From X23 sp050251575 (GTDB lineage: Bacteria; Bacillota; Clostridia; SK-Y3): 16,266 bases of DNA. This document shows, piece by piece, positions 6,738 through 14,314 of the stretch (the stretch's first letter is position 1; each line of letters starts with the position of its first letter). The notes below the pieces were generated by a model. The model was not told the DNA's origin. It worked only from the letters and a program-made list of their open reading frames with translations, and did no database searches. The translations under genes and the position numbers were made by a program. The stretch is taken from contig JBFWMP010000051.1 of the NCBI GenBank assembly GCA_050251575.1, positions 1 to 16,266 of the forward strand. Direction: 5' to 3'.

Positions 6738-7616
6738 ATGCGCCGGTTAAGAAGGACGATGTTGTATGTTCCCGGCAATAATCCGGGAATGATTAGGGAT
6801 GTGCATATTTATGGTTCTGATGCGATTATGTTTGACCTTGAAGACTCAGTATCATTGAATGAAAAAGATGCTGCAAGATTTTTGGTATATAATGCGCTGA
6901 AAACCTTTGACTATGGAATCGTAGAAACAGTAGTAAGAATTAATGGCTTAGATACACCCTTTGGTAAAGAAGATTTAGAGTCGATTGTGAGAGCAAAGCC
7001 TGATGTGATTCGTTTGCCGAAGGCAGAAACACCTGAAGATGTCCGTCAAACAGATAAGTTGATATCAGAGATTGAAGAGAAGATTGGCATGGAGGTTGGA
7101 ACCATTAAGATGATGGCGGCTGTTGAAAGTGCTTTAGGTGTGATTAATGCTTATCAGATTGCTACTGCAAGTTCTAGGTTAATTGGTATAGCTATTGGAG
7201 CAGAGGATTTTGTTACAGATTTAAAAACTACACGCTCTTTAGAGGGTATTGAATTATTGACAGCCAGAAGTCAAGTTTTAATGGCAGCAAGAGCTGCAAA
7301 AATTGATGCGCTGGATACTGTTTTTTCAGATGTGAATAATGAAGAAGGGTTTATTAATGAAGTAAAGTTAATTAAACAATTGGGATTTGATGGGAAGTCA
7401 GTGATAAATCCGAGACAAATAGAACCTGTACATAAGATATATACACCTACACAGATGGAAATAGAGAAGGCGCTAAGAGTACTGGAAGCTATTGAAGAAG
7501 CAGAAAAAAGAGGCTCAGGTGTTATCAGTCTGGATGGTAAGATGATTGATAAACCGATTGTAGAAAGAGCACGCCGAACACTTGATTTGGCTGCTGCGGC
7601 AAGAGCATATATATAA
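6738..7616 (+). CDS. citE: Citrate lyase beta subunit (citryl-ACP lyase)
   Basis: CitE splits citryl-ACP into oxaloacetate and acetyl-ACP. The product is 292 residues, a full-length HpcH/HpaI-type TIM barrel. Visible family motifs are LYVPGNNP near the start, DAIMFDLEDSV with the acidic residues next to the metal site, VVRINGLDTPFG, IRLPKAE, AAVESALGV and IAIGAEDFVTDL. It starts directly after the citD stop with GGGGGGA as ribosome site, and citF follows 17 bases later. The paralogous citramalate lyase beta subunit is very similar, so the substrate could in principle be citramalate. No methylaspartate-pathway gene is visible to favour that. Confidence 0.95.
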   Translation: MRRLRRTMLYVPGNNPGMIRDVHIYGSDAIMFDLEDSVSLNEKDAARFLVYNALKTFDYGIVETVVRINGLDTPFGKEDLESIVRAKPDVIRLPKAETPEDVRQTDKLISEIEEKIGMEVGTIKMMAAVESALGVINAYQIATASSRLIGIAIGAEDFVTDLKTTRSLEGIELLTARSQVLMAARAAKIDALDTVFSDVNNEEGFINEVKLIKQLGFDGKSVINPRQIEPVHKIYTPTQMEIEKALRVLEAIEEAEKRGSGVISLDGKMIDKPIVERARRTLDLAAAARAYI

Positions 7617-7633
7617 AATGGGGGTGATTGAAA

Positions 7634-9193
7634 ATGCATAATACTATTGGCAGAGAAATTCCGGAAGAAGTAAAAGCGTTAGGGAAATTAAGACCTTATC
7701 AGAAGTCTAGTAAAAATGAGATGGTGAAGGATATAGAACGGCTTAAAGAACGGCAGACTTCTCCGGATAGAAATAAACTTGTGCCTACACTTGAAAAGGC
7801 TATTCTTGAATCGGGTTTAAAGGATGGAATGACAATCTCTTTCCATCATCATTTCCGAAATGGTGATTATATTGTAAATATGGTACTGGATACTATTGCA
7901 AAATTAGGCTTCAAGGATCTCGTGCTTTCACCCAGTTCACTAACTGATATTCATGCCCCGCTTATTCAGCATATAAAAGATGGCGTCATACGGAGAATAG
8001 AAAGCAGTGGATTGAGAGGTGCACTGGCAGAAGCAATTTCAGATGGATTGATGGATATTCCTGTTGTGCTGCGATCTCATGGAGGAAGAGCTAGAGCAAT
8101 TAGTACAGGAGAACTTCATATAGATGTAGCATTTTTAGGAGTGCCATCCTGTGACCCTTATGGAAATGCAAACGGATACTCGAGAGAAAGTTCCGTAGCG
8201 TCTGTTTGCGGTTCTCTAGGATACGCAAAGGTTGATGCACAATATGCGGATAAAGTTATTCTTATCACAGATAATATTGTTGGTTTTCCAAATGTTCCGT
8301 TTGGCATTCCGCAGTCTCACGTTGATTATATTGTCAAAGTAGATTCGATAGGTGATCCCAGTGGAATTATGTCAGGTGCGACGAGATTTACTAAGAATCC
8401 AAGAGATCTTCTCATTGCAAAGCACGCTGCAGACGTGATAGAAGCATCAGGATATTTTGAAGATGGATTTTCTATGCAAACCGGTTCAGGAGGAGCTTCC
8501 TTGGCTACAACTAGGTTTTTAAGAGATAAAATGATTGCGAAGGGGATTAAAGCCAGTTTTGCATTAGGCGGTATTACCGGTCAAATGGTGGACTTGCATG
8601 AGGAAGGCCTGATAAAGAAGCTGCTTGATGTTCAAAGTTTTGATCTCAAGGCAGCAGAATCACTAAAAAATAATAGATACCATGCCCAAATCGATGCTTC
8701 CTATTACGCGAATCCGGACAATGAGGGAAGTGCTGTGAATCAGCTTGATATTGTGGTGCTTAGTGCATTAGAAATAGATGTTGATTTTAATGTAAATGTT
8801 ATTACAGGCTCAGATGGAGTAATCCGAGGAGCTATAGGAGGGCATTGTGATACTGCGGCAGGAGCATCTGTATCTATTATCGTAGCACCTCTCATTCGCG
8901 GTAGGATGCCTACTATTCTAGACCGGGTGAATACGATTGTTACACCCGGCAATACAGTAGACGTTTTAGTTACAGATCAAGGAATAGCAGTGAATCCATT
9001 AAGAAAGGACTTGCTGCATAACTTGGAATCAGCGAGAATACCCGTATTTTCTATTGAAGAATTAAAATTAAAAGCGGAAAAAATAGTTGGAAAACCTGAA
9101 CCGATTAAAGTAGAAGATAAAGTTGTCGCTATTGTACAATATAGAGATGGATCTGTTATTGATGTTATTCATCAGGTAAAAAAGGAGCGATAG
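7634..9193 (+). CDS. citF: Citrate lyase alpha subunit (citrate:acetyl-ACP transferase)
   Basis: CitF exchanges the acetyl group on CitD for citrate, releasing acetate and forming citryl-ACP. The product is 519 residues, close to the 505-520 usual for the family. The ATG at 7634 is preceded by GGGGGTG (7620-7626). A TTG at 7628 in the same frame overlaps that site and is unlikely. The protein has the CoA-transferase-like fold with glycine-rich stretches (FALGGITGQMVDLHEEGL, GAIGGHCDTAAGASVSIIV) and the family segment SGATRFTKNPRDLLIAKHAA. Five bases separate its stop from citX, whose ribosome site lies inside the citF end. Confidence 0.96.
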   Translation: MHNTIGREIPEEVKALGKLRPYQKSSKNEMVKDIERLKERQTSPDRNKLVPTLEKAILESGLKDGMTISFHHHFRNGDYIVNMVLDTIAKLGFKDLVLSPSSLTDIHAPLIQHIKDGVIRRIESSGLRGALAEAISDGLMDIPVVLRSHGGRARAISTGELHIDVAFLGVPSCDPYGNANGYSRESSVASVCGSLGYAKVDAQYADKVILITDNIVGFPNVPFGIPQSHVDYIVKVDSIGDPSGIMSGATRFTKNPRDLLIAKHAADVIEASGYFEDGFSMQTGSGGASLATTRFLRDKMIAKGIKASFALGGITGQMVDLHEEGLIKKLLDVQSFDLKAAESLKNNRYHAQIDASYYANPDNEGSAVNQLDIVVLSALEIDVDFNVNVITGSDGVIRGAIGGHCDTAAGASVSIIVAPLIRGRMPTILDRVNTIVTPGNTVDVLVTDQGIAVNPLRKDLLHNLESARIPVFSIEELKLKAEKIVGKPEPIKVEDKVVAIVQYRDGSVIDVIHQVKKER

Positions 9194-9198
9194 TACCT

Positions 9199-9759
9199 AT
9201 GGATTTTTCTAAAGCTATATCCTTGGAAGATATTCTGATTGCTAGGGATGAAAGATCTAAAAAGCAAAAAGAGATTGTTGATTTATACGGAGTTTGTGTC
9301 ATATCATTTACAGTGAATATACCTGGAGAATACAAGGATATTCTTATGAGTAGAAAAATTCATTATGAGGGAAGAAATGTTTTAGCAAGGCTATTAAGGC
9401 AAAAGAATATTTCTATTGTTCATGAAGAGGTTTATTACAAGGCTACGGGGGCAGAAGCGTTTATTGCAGTCGATACAGATGAAACACTCTTAAAAGAAGT
9501 CCTCGTTACTCTTGAAAACAACCATCCGCTTGGTAGATTATTTGACTTCGATGTTATCGGAAAGGGGTATAAAATTATAACTCGAGCTGATATCAATCAA
9601 AAAAACAGGCGATGTTTATTATGTGAAGAAGATGCAGCAGCTTGTACCAGAAGCAGGAGGCATTCTTACGATAAACTAATGGAGGAAATATACAATATCA
9701 CAAGAAGATATTTTGAAGAAGATGAATATAAACCCTATAGGGAGAAAATATCTTCATAG
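9199..9759 (+). CDS. citX: Apo-citrate lyase phosphoribosyl-dephospho-CoA transferase
   Basis: CitX transfers the triphosphoribosyl-dephospho-CoA made by CitG onto the serine of apo-CitD. The product is 186 residues, the normal size for stand-alone CitX. Family signatures are the HPLGRLFDFDV motif and the C-terminal RRCLLCEEDAAACTRSRRHS, where a CxxC and nearby Cys/Arg/His are conserved. The N-terminal SLEDILIARDERSKKQ is also typical. The ribosome site AAAGGAG (9181-9187) overlaps the last codons of citF. In some bacteria CitX and CitG are fused; here they are separate, with three transporter genes between them. The 159 bases to tctC hold no clear terminator or promoter. Confidence 0.93.
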   Translation: MDFSKAISLEDILIARDERSKKQKEIVDLYGVCVISFTVNIPGEYKDILMSRKIHYEGRNVLARLLRQKNISIVHEEVYYKATGAEAFIAVDTDETLLKEVLVTLENNHPLGRLFDFDVIGKGYKIITRADINQKNRRCLLCEEDAAACTRSRRHSYDKLMEEIYNITRRYFEEDEYKPYREKISS

Positions 9760-9918
9760 GTCAACTAATGAATACCATAATATTATATAGAATTAGTGAA
9801 ATGGTAGATGTGGCTTAATTCATATCTATGAGTTAAACCGTCCAAGCATGAAAGGGGGATTAGTGTGGAAAACAGAAAAAGCCAAGGAGAAGGATTATTA
9901 AAAAATAGGAGGGTCATA

Positions 9919-10980
9919 ATGAAATCTAAAAAAAGTTTGATTACAATTATTGCGTCAATGCTGGTATTAGTGCTTGTATTTACAGGTTGTGCATCATCTG
10001 CTCCAAAGCAGACTCCAGATGCAAAGGAACCATCTCAAGAAGCTAAAAAAGAAGAGCCAAAGGCGCCGGAGTATCCTACTAAAGCAATGGAGTTTATTGC
10101 TCCTGCAGGCGCTGGTGGTGGTTGGGATTTAACCATTCGTACAGTAGAAAAAACATTAACAGATGCAAAGCTTGTAACCGTACCAATGCCTATTACTAAT
10201 AGAACAGGTGGCGGCGGAGCTGTTAACCTGGCTTATATGCAGGAAAAGAAAGGCAGCGATAAGATTATTTCCGTATATTCACCTCCAATCCTGCTGCTTA
10301 ATTTGAGTGGTTCCACAGAATATAGCTATAAGGATACAACACCAATTGCAAAGCTAATTACAGATTATGCTGCATTTGTTGTTGCAAAAGATTCAAAGTA
10401 TAAAACCATTGCTGATGTAATGGATGCATTAAAGAAGGATCCAAAAAGTGTAAAGGTTGCCGGAACATCTGCTGTAGGAAGTATGGATCATGTTCAATTT
10501 TTGTTGATCGCTAAAGCTGCAGGGGTTACAAACCTGAAAGATATCGATTACATCAGCTTCCAGGATAATTCAGGTGCCGCACAGCTTATGGGTGGCCATG
10601 TTGACTTGTTATCTGTAGGTTTGAGTGATGTTAGGGCTTTGCTCGAAAGTAAAGAATTAGTAGGGTTAGCGTCTACAGCTCCTAAGCGTGTCGGCGAAGG
10701 GATCGTTGCTGAAGTACCGACTGTTAAAGAACAGGGGATAGATGCAGTATTTGAAAACTGGAGAGGTTTATTCGGAGCACCTGGAATGCCTGATTATGCA
10801 CAGAAATATTGGGCTGATGTGCTTGGAAAGATGGTAGAAACTCCGGAATGGAAAGAGGCATGCAAGAGAAATGGTTGGGCTGAAGCATATGCAGATACGG
10901 CTGAGTTCAATACATTTTTAGAAAAAACAAATGAAGATTACAAAACGATAATGGAAGAAATAGGGATGCTTAAGAAATAA
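9919..10980 (+). CDS. tctC: TTT transporter substrate-binding lipoprotein (TctC/Bug family)
   Basis: This is the extracytoplasmic solute receptor of a tripartite tricarboxylate transporter. The product is 353 residues from the ATG at 9919, preceded by AGGAGGG. A lipoprotein signal runs from MKSKKSL through a hydrophobic stretch to the lipobox FTGC, with Cys24 as the anchored residue. A Lys/Pro/Glu-rich linker (25-51) follows, then the Bug fold starting at YPTKAMEFIAPAGAGGGWD, whose Gly-rich loop is characteristic. A GTG at 9865 with its own GGGGGA site would add 18 polar residues before the signal; this longer form would disturb the signal peptide. The position between the citrate lyase genes suggests citrate as ligand, though Bug proteins bind many carboxylates. 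Confidence 0.93.
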   Translation: MKSKKSLITIIASMLVLVLVFTGCASSAPKQTPDAKEPSQEAKKEEPKAPEYPTKAMEFIAPAGAGGGWDLTIRTVEKTLTDAKLVTVPMPITNRTGGGGAVNLAYMQEKKGSDKIISVYSPPILLLNLSGSTEYSYKDTTPIAKLITDYAAFVVAKDSKYKTIADVMDALKKDPKSVKVAGTSAVGSMDHVQFLLIAKAAGVTNLKDIDYISFQDNSGAAQLMGGHVDLLSVGLSDVRALLESKELVGLASTAPKRVGEGIVAEVPTVKEQGIDAVFENWRGLFGAPGMPDYAQKYWADVLGKMVETPEWKEACKRNGWAEAYADTAEFNTFLEKTNEDYKTIMEEIGMLKK

Positions 10981-11058
10981 GAATGCTTTAAAATAAGATA
11001 CATTTTATTAACAAACTTCTCCTTTCATGCGTTTTAAAAAAGACAAGTTAGAATACTA

Positions 11059-11083
11059 TTGCGGAACCTCATTGGTTCCGCAA
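11059..11083 (+). promoter_or_regulatory. Intercistronic hairpin between tctC and tctB
   Basis: TTGCGGAACC (11059-11068) and GGTTCCGCAA (11074-11083) form a perfect 10-bp stem with a 5-base loop. No T-run follows, so it is not a classic terminator. It stands 8 bases before the ribosome site of tctB. Such hairpins after a binding-protein gene often stabilise the upstream message or limit read-through, giving more receptor than membrane subunits. That role is inferred here. Confidence 0.75.
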
Positions 11084-11102
11084 ATATATTGGAGGTGGAA
11101 AG

Positions 11103-11576
11103 ATGAATTTACCGGCATTGGCAGGCATTATTACGATGCTCGTTGGTCTTGTATATAGTATTCAAGCCTATAACTTGCCGAGGGCAAGTGTAGGTAATCC
11201 AGTAGCACCATTATATTTTCCAATGGGTCTTGGAATATTAATGATTATATTTGGTGCAATCCTTTTCATAAAAGAATCCAGAAAAGGCGGCTTAGTATTA
11301 AAAGAAAAAGCTGAAACAAAAAAAAGGATGGAACCGGCAACAAAAATGATTGTTGTTGCTTGTATATCAAGTATTATCTATGCCTTGATATTTGAAAAGG
11401 TTGGGTATGTACTGGCAACAATATTCTTTATGAGTACAATGTTATTTACACTCAATGGGAAAAAACAGTGGAAGACCAATATGATTGTAGCTGTATGCTT
11501 TAGTATAGGTATTTATGTTATCTTTTTAAAGCTATTGGGAATACCGCTTCCCATGATGCCAATTCTTGAAATTTAG
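11103..11576 (+). CDS. tctB: TTT transporter small membrane subunit (TctB)
   Basis: The product is 157 residues, the usual size for the small, poorly conserved TctB subunit. Four hydrophobic segments are visible: about 3-25, 37-58, 78-98 plus 101-117, and 127-150, with a charged loop (KESRKGGLVLKEKAETKKR) in the middle. The ATG at 11103 follows GGAGGTGG closely. Its place between the receptor and TctA genes identifies it more securely than its sequence. Its exact task in the transporter is not known; it is needed with TctA for transport in studied systems. Confidence 0.88.
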   Translation: MNLPALAGIITMLVGLVYSIQAYNLPRASVGNPVAPLYFPMGLGILMIIFGAILFIKESRKGGLVLKEKAETKKRMEPATKMIVVACISSIIYALIFEKVGYVLATIFFMSTMLFTLNGKKQWKTNMIVAVCFSIGIYVIFLKLLGIPLPMMPILEI

Positions 11577-11594
11577 TAGGGGGGGTGAATAGAT

Positions 11595-13103
11595 ATGGAA
11601 GAAATATTAAGTAATTTGATGTATGGTTTTCAAATAGCAATAACGCCTGAGAATATGTTTTTCGTTACATTGGGAGGGATACTTGGCACCATCATTGGTA
11701 TGCTTCCAGGCTTAGGGCCGGCAACGGGTGTAGCTGTTTTACTGCCAATGACGTTTGCGATGGGACCTACCGCTTCATTAATCACAATGTGCGGTGTTTA
11801 TTACGGAGCGATGTTCGGAGGCTCTAGAAGCTCTATCTTAATCAATACGCCTGGAGACGGGGCTGCGTTAGCTGCTACCTTTGATGGATATCCCATGGCG
11901 CAAAACGGCAGGGCAGAAGCTGCTTTGGCAATGTCAGCTATTGCATCCTTTATCGGGGGTATTATTTCAACGGTCTTTATGGTCTTTTTAGCAGTACCGG
12001 TTGCAAAATTTGCATTAAAATTCGGACCTGCAGAATATTTTCTATTGATGGTGACTGCTTTATCTGCAACAGCGTCAATGTCTAAGAAAAACTTGGTGCG
12101 TGGATTTATTTCAATGTTTATCGGACTTATGATATCTACGGTGGGTTTGGATGCTCAGTCAGGGGTACAAAGGTTTACTTTTGGTATTTTAGAGCTGCAA
12201 ACAGGTATTGATTTTCTAGTGGTTATTATCGCCTTTTATGCTCTCGGAGAAGTATTTAAATGCTTTAAAGAAGTCCATGAGGGAAAAAAGAAGATGCAGA
12301 CAAAATTCGGGAAGATATGGATTACCCGGGAAGACTGGAGAAAGTCTTGGCTTCCAATATTAAGAAGCACTCCTTTAGGCTTTATCGTAGGTGCTCTTCC
12401 GGGTGCCGGAGGTACGATGGCATCCTTAATGGCATATAACAATGAGAAGCAGTTAGCTAAAAATCCGGATGACTTTGGCAAGGGTGAAATTGTTGGATTA
12501 GCTGCTCCTGAAGCTGCAAACAATGCTGCCTCCGTTGGTGCACTTATTCCGATGCTTACCTTGGGTGTACCGGGCTCAGGAACAACAGCCGTAATGATGG
12601 GTGCATTATTAATGTTGGGTCTTCAGCCGGGACCGCTTCTGTTTACACAACATCCCGACATCGCATGGGGACTTATTGCGAGTATGTTTATCGGAAATAT
12701 AGTTCTTGCGATTGTGAATATTCCTTTAGCGGGTGTATTGGTAAGAATATTGGCAATACCGCCTAAAGTGCTATATCCAATCGTCTTAGGGTTAGCTTTT
12801 ATCGGTACTTTTGCAATAGGAAACAGCGCCTTTGACTTTTATCTGTTAGTTATATTTGGTCTTTTGGGGCTGTTCATGGATAAAGCAGGTATCCCAAGTG
12901 CTCCTCTGATTTTAGGAGTAATTGTTGGAAATAGTATGGAAATTTCTTTTAGACAGGCACTTATTGTTTCAAATGGCAGCTTTGGTATCTTTGTGAAATC
13001 ACCGGTATCCGTTACTTTAATCATATTGACCATTGTGTCTGTTGCTTATCCTTTTATAAAAGACTATTTTGATAAAAAGAAAAAAGCAGCAATAGCAGCA
13101 TAA
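11595..13103 (+). CDS. tctA: TTT transporter large membrane subunit (TctA)
   Basis: TctA is the pore-forming permease that takes substrate from TctC by a cation gradient. The product is 502 residues, matching the roughly 500 of the family, with about ten to twelve hydrophobic segments. The conserved loop MLPGLGPATGVAVLLPMTF near the N-terminus has a counterpart in the second half (GALPGAGGTMASLMAY), showing the internal repeat of the family. LGVPGSGTTAVMMGALLMLG is also typical. The ribosome site is a run of G followed by TG (11579-11587), 18 bases after tctB. The C-terminus is lysine-rich (KDYFDKKKKAAIAA). Confidence 0.95.
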   Translation: MEEILSNLMYGFQIAITPENMFFVTLGGILGTIIGMLPGLGPATGVAVLLPMTFAMGPTASLITMCGVYYGAMFGGSRSSILINTPGDGAALAATFDGYPMAQNGRAEAALAMSAIASFIGGIISTVFMVFLAVPVAKFALKFGPAEYFLLMVTALSATASMSKKNLVRGFISMFIGLMISTVGLDAQSGVQRFTFGILELQTGIDFLVVIIAFYALGEVFKCFKEVHEGKKKMQTKFGKIWITREDWRKSWLPILRSTPLGFIVGALPGAGGTMASLMAYNNEKQLAKNPDDFGKGEIVGLAAPEAANNAASVGALIPMLTLGVPGSGTTAVMMGALLMLGLQPGPLLFTQHPDIAWGLIASMFIGNIVLAIVNIPLAGVLVRILAIPPKVLYPIVLGLAFIGTFAIGNSAFDFYLLVIFGLLGLFMDKAGIPSAPLILGVIVGNSMEISFRQALIVSNGSFGIFVKSPVSVTLIILTIVSVAYPFIKDYFDKKKKAAIAA

Positions 13104-13116
13104 TATTAGTTTAAGT

Positions 13117-13162
13117 ATCAAGATAGGTCTTATCATGATAAAGCATGCAGATCTGTCTTGAT
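13117..13162 (+). promoter_or_regulatory. RNA hairpin between tctA and citG
   Basis: ATCAAGATAGGTCT (13117-13130) pairs with AGATCTGTCTTGAT (13149-13162) as a 14-bp stem. Its two mismatches are both G-U pairs in the plus-strand RNA, which points to a function in the citrate operon message. The 18-base loop contains the perfect palindrome TATCATGATA (13131-13140). Only a weak AT-rich tail follows, so it may be an attenuator or partial terminator that lowers citG expression, or an RNA processing or stability site. Confidence 0.6.
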
Positions 13163-13187
13163 ATTATTATATTTAAAGGGTGATCAT

Positions 13188-14087
13188 ATGGTTTTTAATA
13201 GTGAATGGTCCGAGTATATAAGCAGATGTGCTGTAGAAGCTATGCTTTATGAGGTTTCAGCGACTCCAAAGCCAGGGCTTGTAGATAGGTCTAATTCCGG
13301 TGCCCATAAAGATATGAACTTTTTTTCCTTTTTATCAAGCAGTGCAGCATTGCAGCAATTTTTCTATCAATGTGCTCAGAAGGGGACTGAATTTGATAGT
13401 CTGGATACTATAGAGCTATTAAGGCAAATCAGAGGAGTAGGGATAGAAGCAGAGAAAAAGATGTATCAGGCTACCGGGGGAGCAAATACACATAAAGGTC
13501 TTATCTTTTCATTGGGAATTATATCCGCTGCTGCTGGAAAGTATTTTTTTAATAAAACAGAATATCAAGTTTCTATAGAAAAAATATGCCGAATTATATC
13601 AGATATGACAAAGGGAATTGTAGAACAGGAGTTAGCTGGTGCAGGTAAAAAAGATAATCTCACTCATGGGGAAAGTTTATATCTGCAATATGGCTTTGAA
13701 GGAATCCGCGGAGAAGTGGAAAAAGGCTTTATCACCGTTAGGCGAACAGCTTTCCCTCTTTTTCTTAAGTTGATAGAAGAGAAAAGAGGCGGTATCAATG
13801 ATGTTCTCGTACAAGTATTGTTGCATTTAATGATGGTCACGGAAGATTCAAACGTATTGGCAAGGCATGACTTGAATACACTTGAATACGTCAGACAAAA
13901 AGCAGCGTATGCCCTAAGCTTAGGTGGAATATATACAGCAGAAGGGAAAGCTTTCATTATAGAAATGGATGAAGATTTTATAGAAAAAAATATTAGTCCA
14001 GGCGGTTGTGCAGACCTGCTTGCAGTTACCATTATGCTCTATTCCTTATATAAGACAGGCTGTCTTGGTAAATCTAATTTTCTATGA
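13188..14087 (+). CDS. citG: Triphosphoribosyl-dephospho-CoA synthase
   Basis: CitG joins dephospho-CoA and ATP to give 2'-(5''-triphosphoribosyl)-3'-dephospho-CoA, the precursor of the citrate lyase prosthetic group that CitX uses. The product is 299 residues from the ATG at 13188, behind AAAGGGTG; an in-frame start at 13158 lies inside the preceding hairpin and has no ribosome site. Family signatures are EVSATPKPGLVDRSNSGAHKD near the N-terminus, RGVGIEAEKKMYQATGGANTHKG, the DNLTHGE motif and the C-terminal SPGGCADLLAVTIML. Being needed only in catalytic amounts, it fits its place at the operon end beyond a hairpin. Confidence 0.95.
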   Translation: MVFNSEWSEYISRCAVEAMLYEVSATPKPGLVDRSNSGAHKDMNFFSFLSSSAALQQFFYQCAQKGTEFDSLDTIELLRQIRGVGIEAEKKMYQATGGANTHKGLIFSLGIISAAAGKYFFNKTEYQVSIEKICRIISDMTKGIVEQELAGAGKKDNLTHGESLYLQYGFEGIRGEVEKGFITVRRTAFPLFLKLIEEKRGGINDVLVQVLLHLMMVTEDSNVLARHDLNTLEYVRQKAAYALSLGGIYTAEGKAFIIEMDEDFIEKNISPGGCADLLAVTIMLYSLYKTGCLGKSNFL

Positions 14088-14093
14088 GATATA

Positions 14094-14287
14094 AAAAACA
14101 CTATTTCCCCGTTATATTATTGGGCACTGATAAAGTCAAATAATATAAAAAAATCCCAAAATGTCATTCTGAGTGGAGCGAAGAATCTTAGTATCTAAGC
14201 AGCTTTTAAGATTCTTCATTTCATTCAGAATGACACAAATCTGGACTTTTTCAGTGGTCTCTTATATTATTGGCAAATAGTGTTTTT
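14094..14287. repeat. Nested palindromic element between convergent citG and chemoreceptor genes
   Basis: Outer arms AAAAACACTATTT (14094-14106) and AAATAGTGTTTTT (14275-14287) are a perfect 13-bp inverted repeat. After an 18-base spacer on each side come CACTGATAAAGTC (14125-14137) and GACTTTTTCAGTG (14244-14256), 12 of 13 complementary. The equal spacers show one symmetric element. TTATATTATTGG occurs directly repeated inside both spacers (14112-14123 and 14262-14273). The left copy can also fold with AATAATATAA (14139-14148). A second palindrome sits in the centre. The whole looks like a MITE or REP-like element, and may also serve as a two-way terminator for the convergent genes. No transposase is present. 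Confidence 0.7.
14162..14235. repeat. Central 74-bp palindrome (REP/MITE-like, TGTCATTCTGA ends)
   Basis: The arms 14162-14190 and 14207-14235 are complementary at 25 of 29 positions with a 16-base loop. They begin with TGTCATTCTGA and end TCAGAATGACA. Three of the four mismatches are G-T pairs in the plus-strand RNA. From memory, TGTCATTCTGAGNGNAGCGAAGAATCT is a repeat seen dispersed in many bacterial genomes; I cannot verify its copy number here. It is nested inside the larger inverted repeat, as if inserted into it. Confidence 0.75.
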
Positions 14288-14314
14288 GTTTATATAGTAA
14301 ATTAATTGTATGTA

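Noticed and set aside
7271..7639. Minus-strand open frame opposite citE
   Set aside because: It lies wholly within a well-supported gene on the other strand and has no recognisable domain.
9760..9918. Possible promoter or terminator between citX and tctC
   Set aside because: AT-rich words such as TATTAT occur, but there is no paired -35 element and no stable stem, so read-through from citX is the simpler view.
13664..14032. Minus-strand open frame opposite citG
   Set aside because: A shadow of the citG codons with no ribosome site or family motif.
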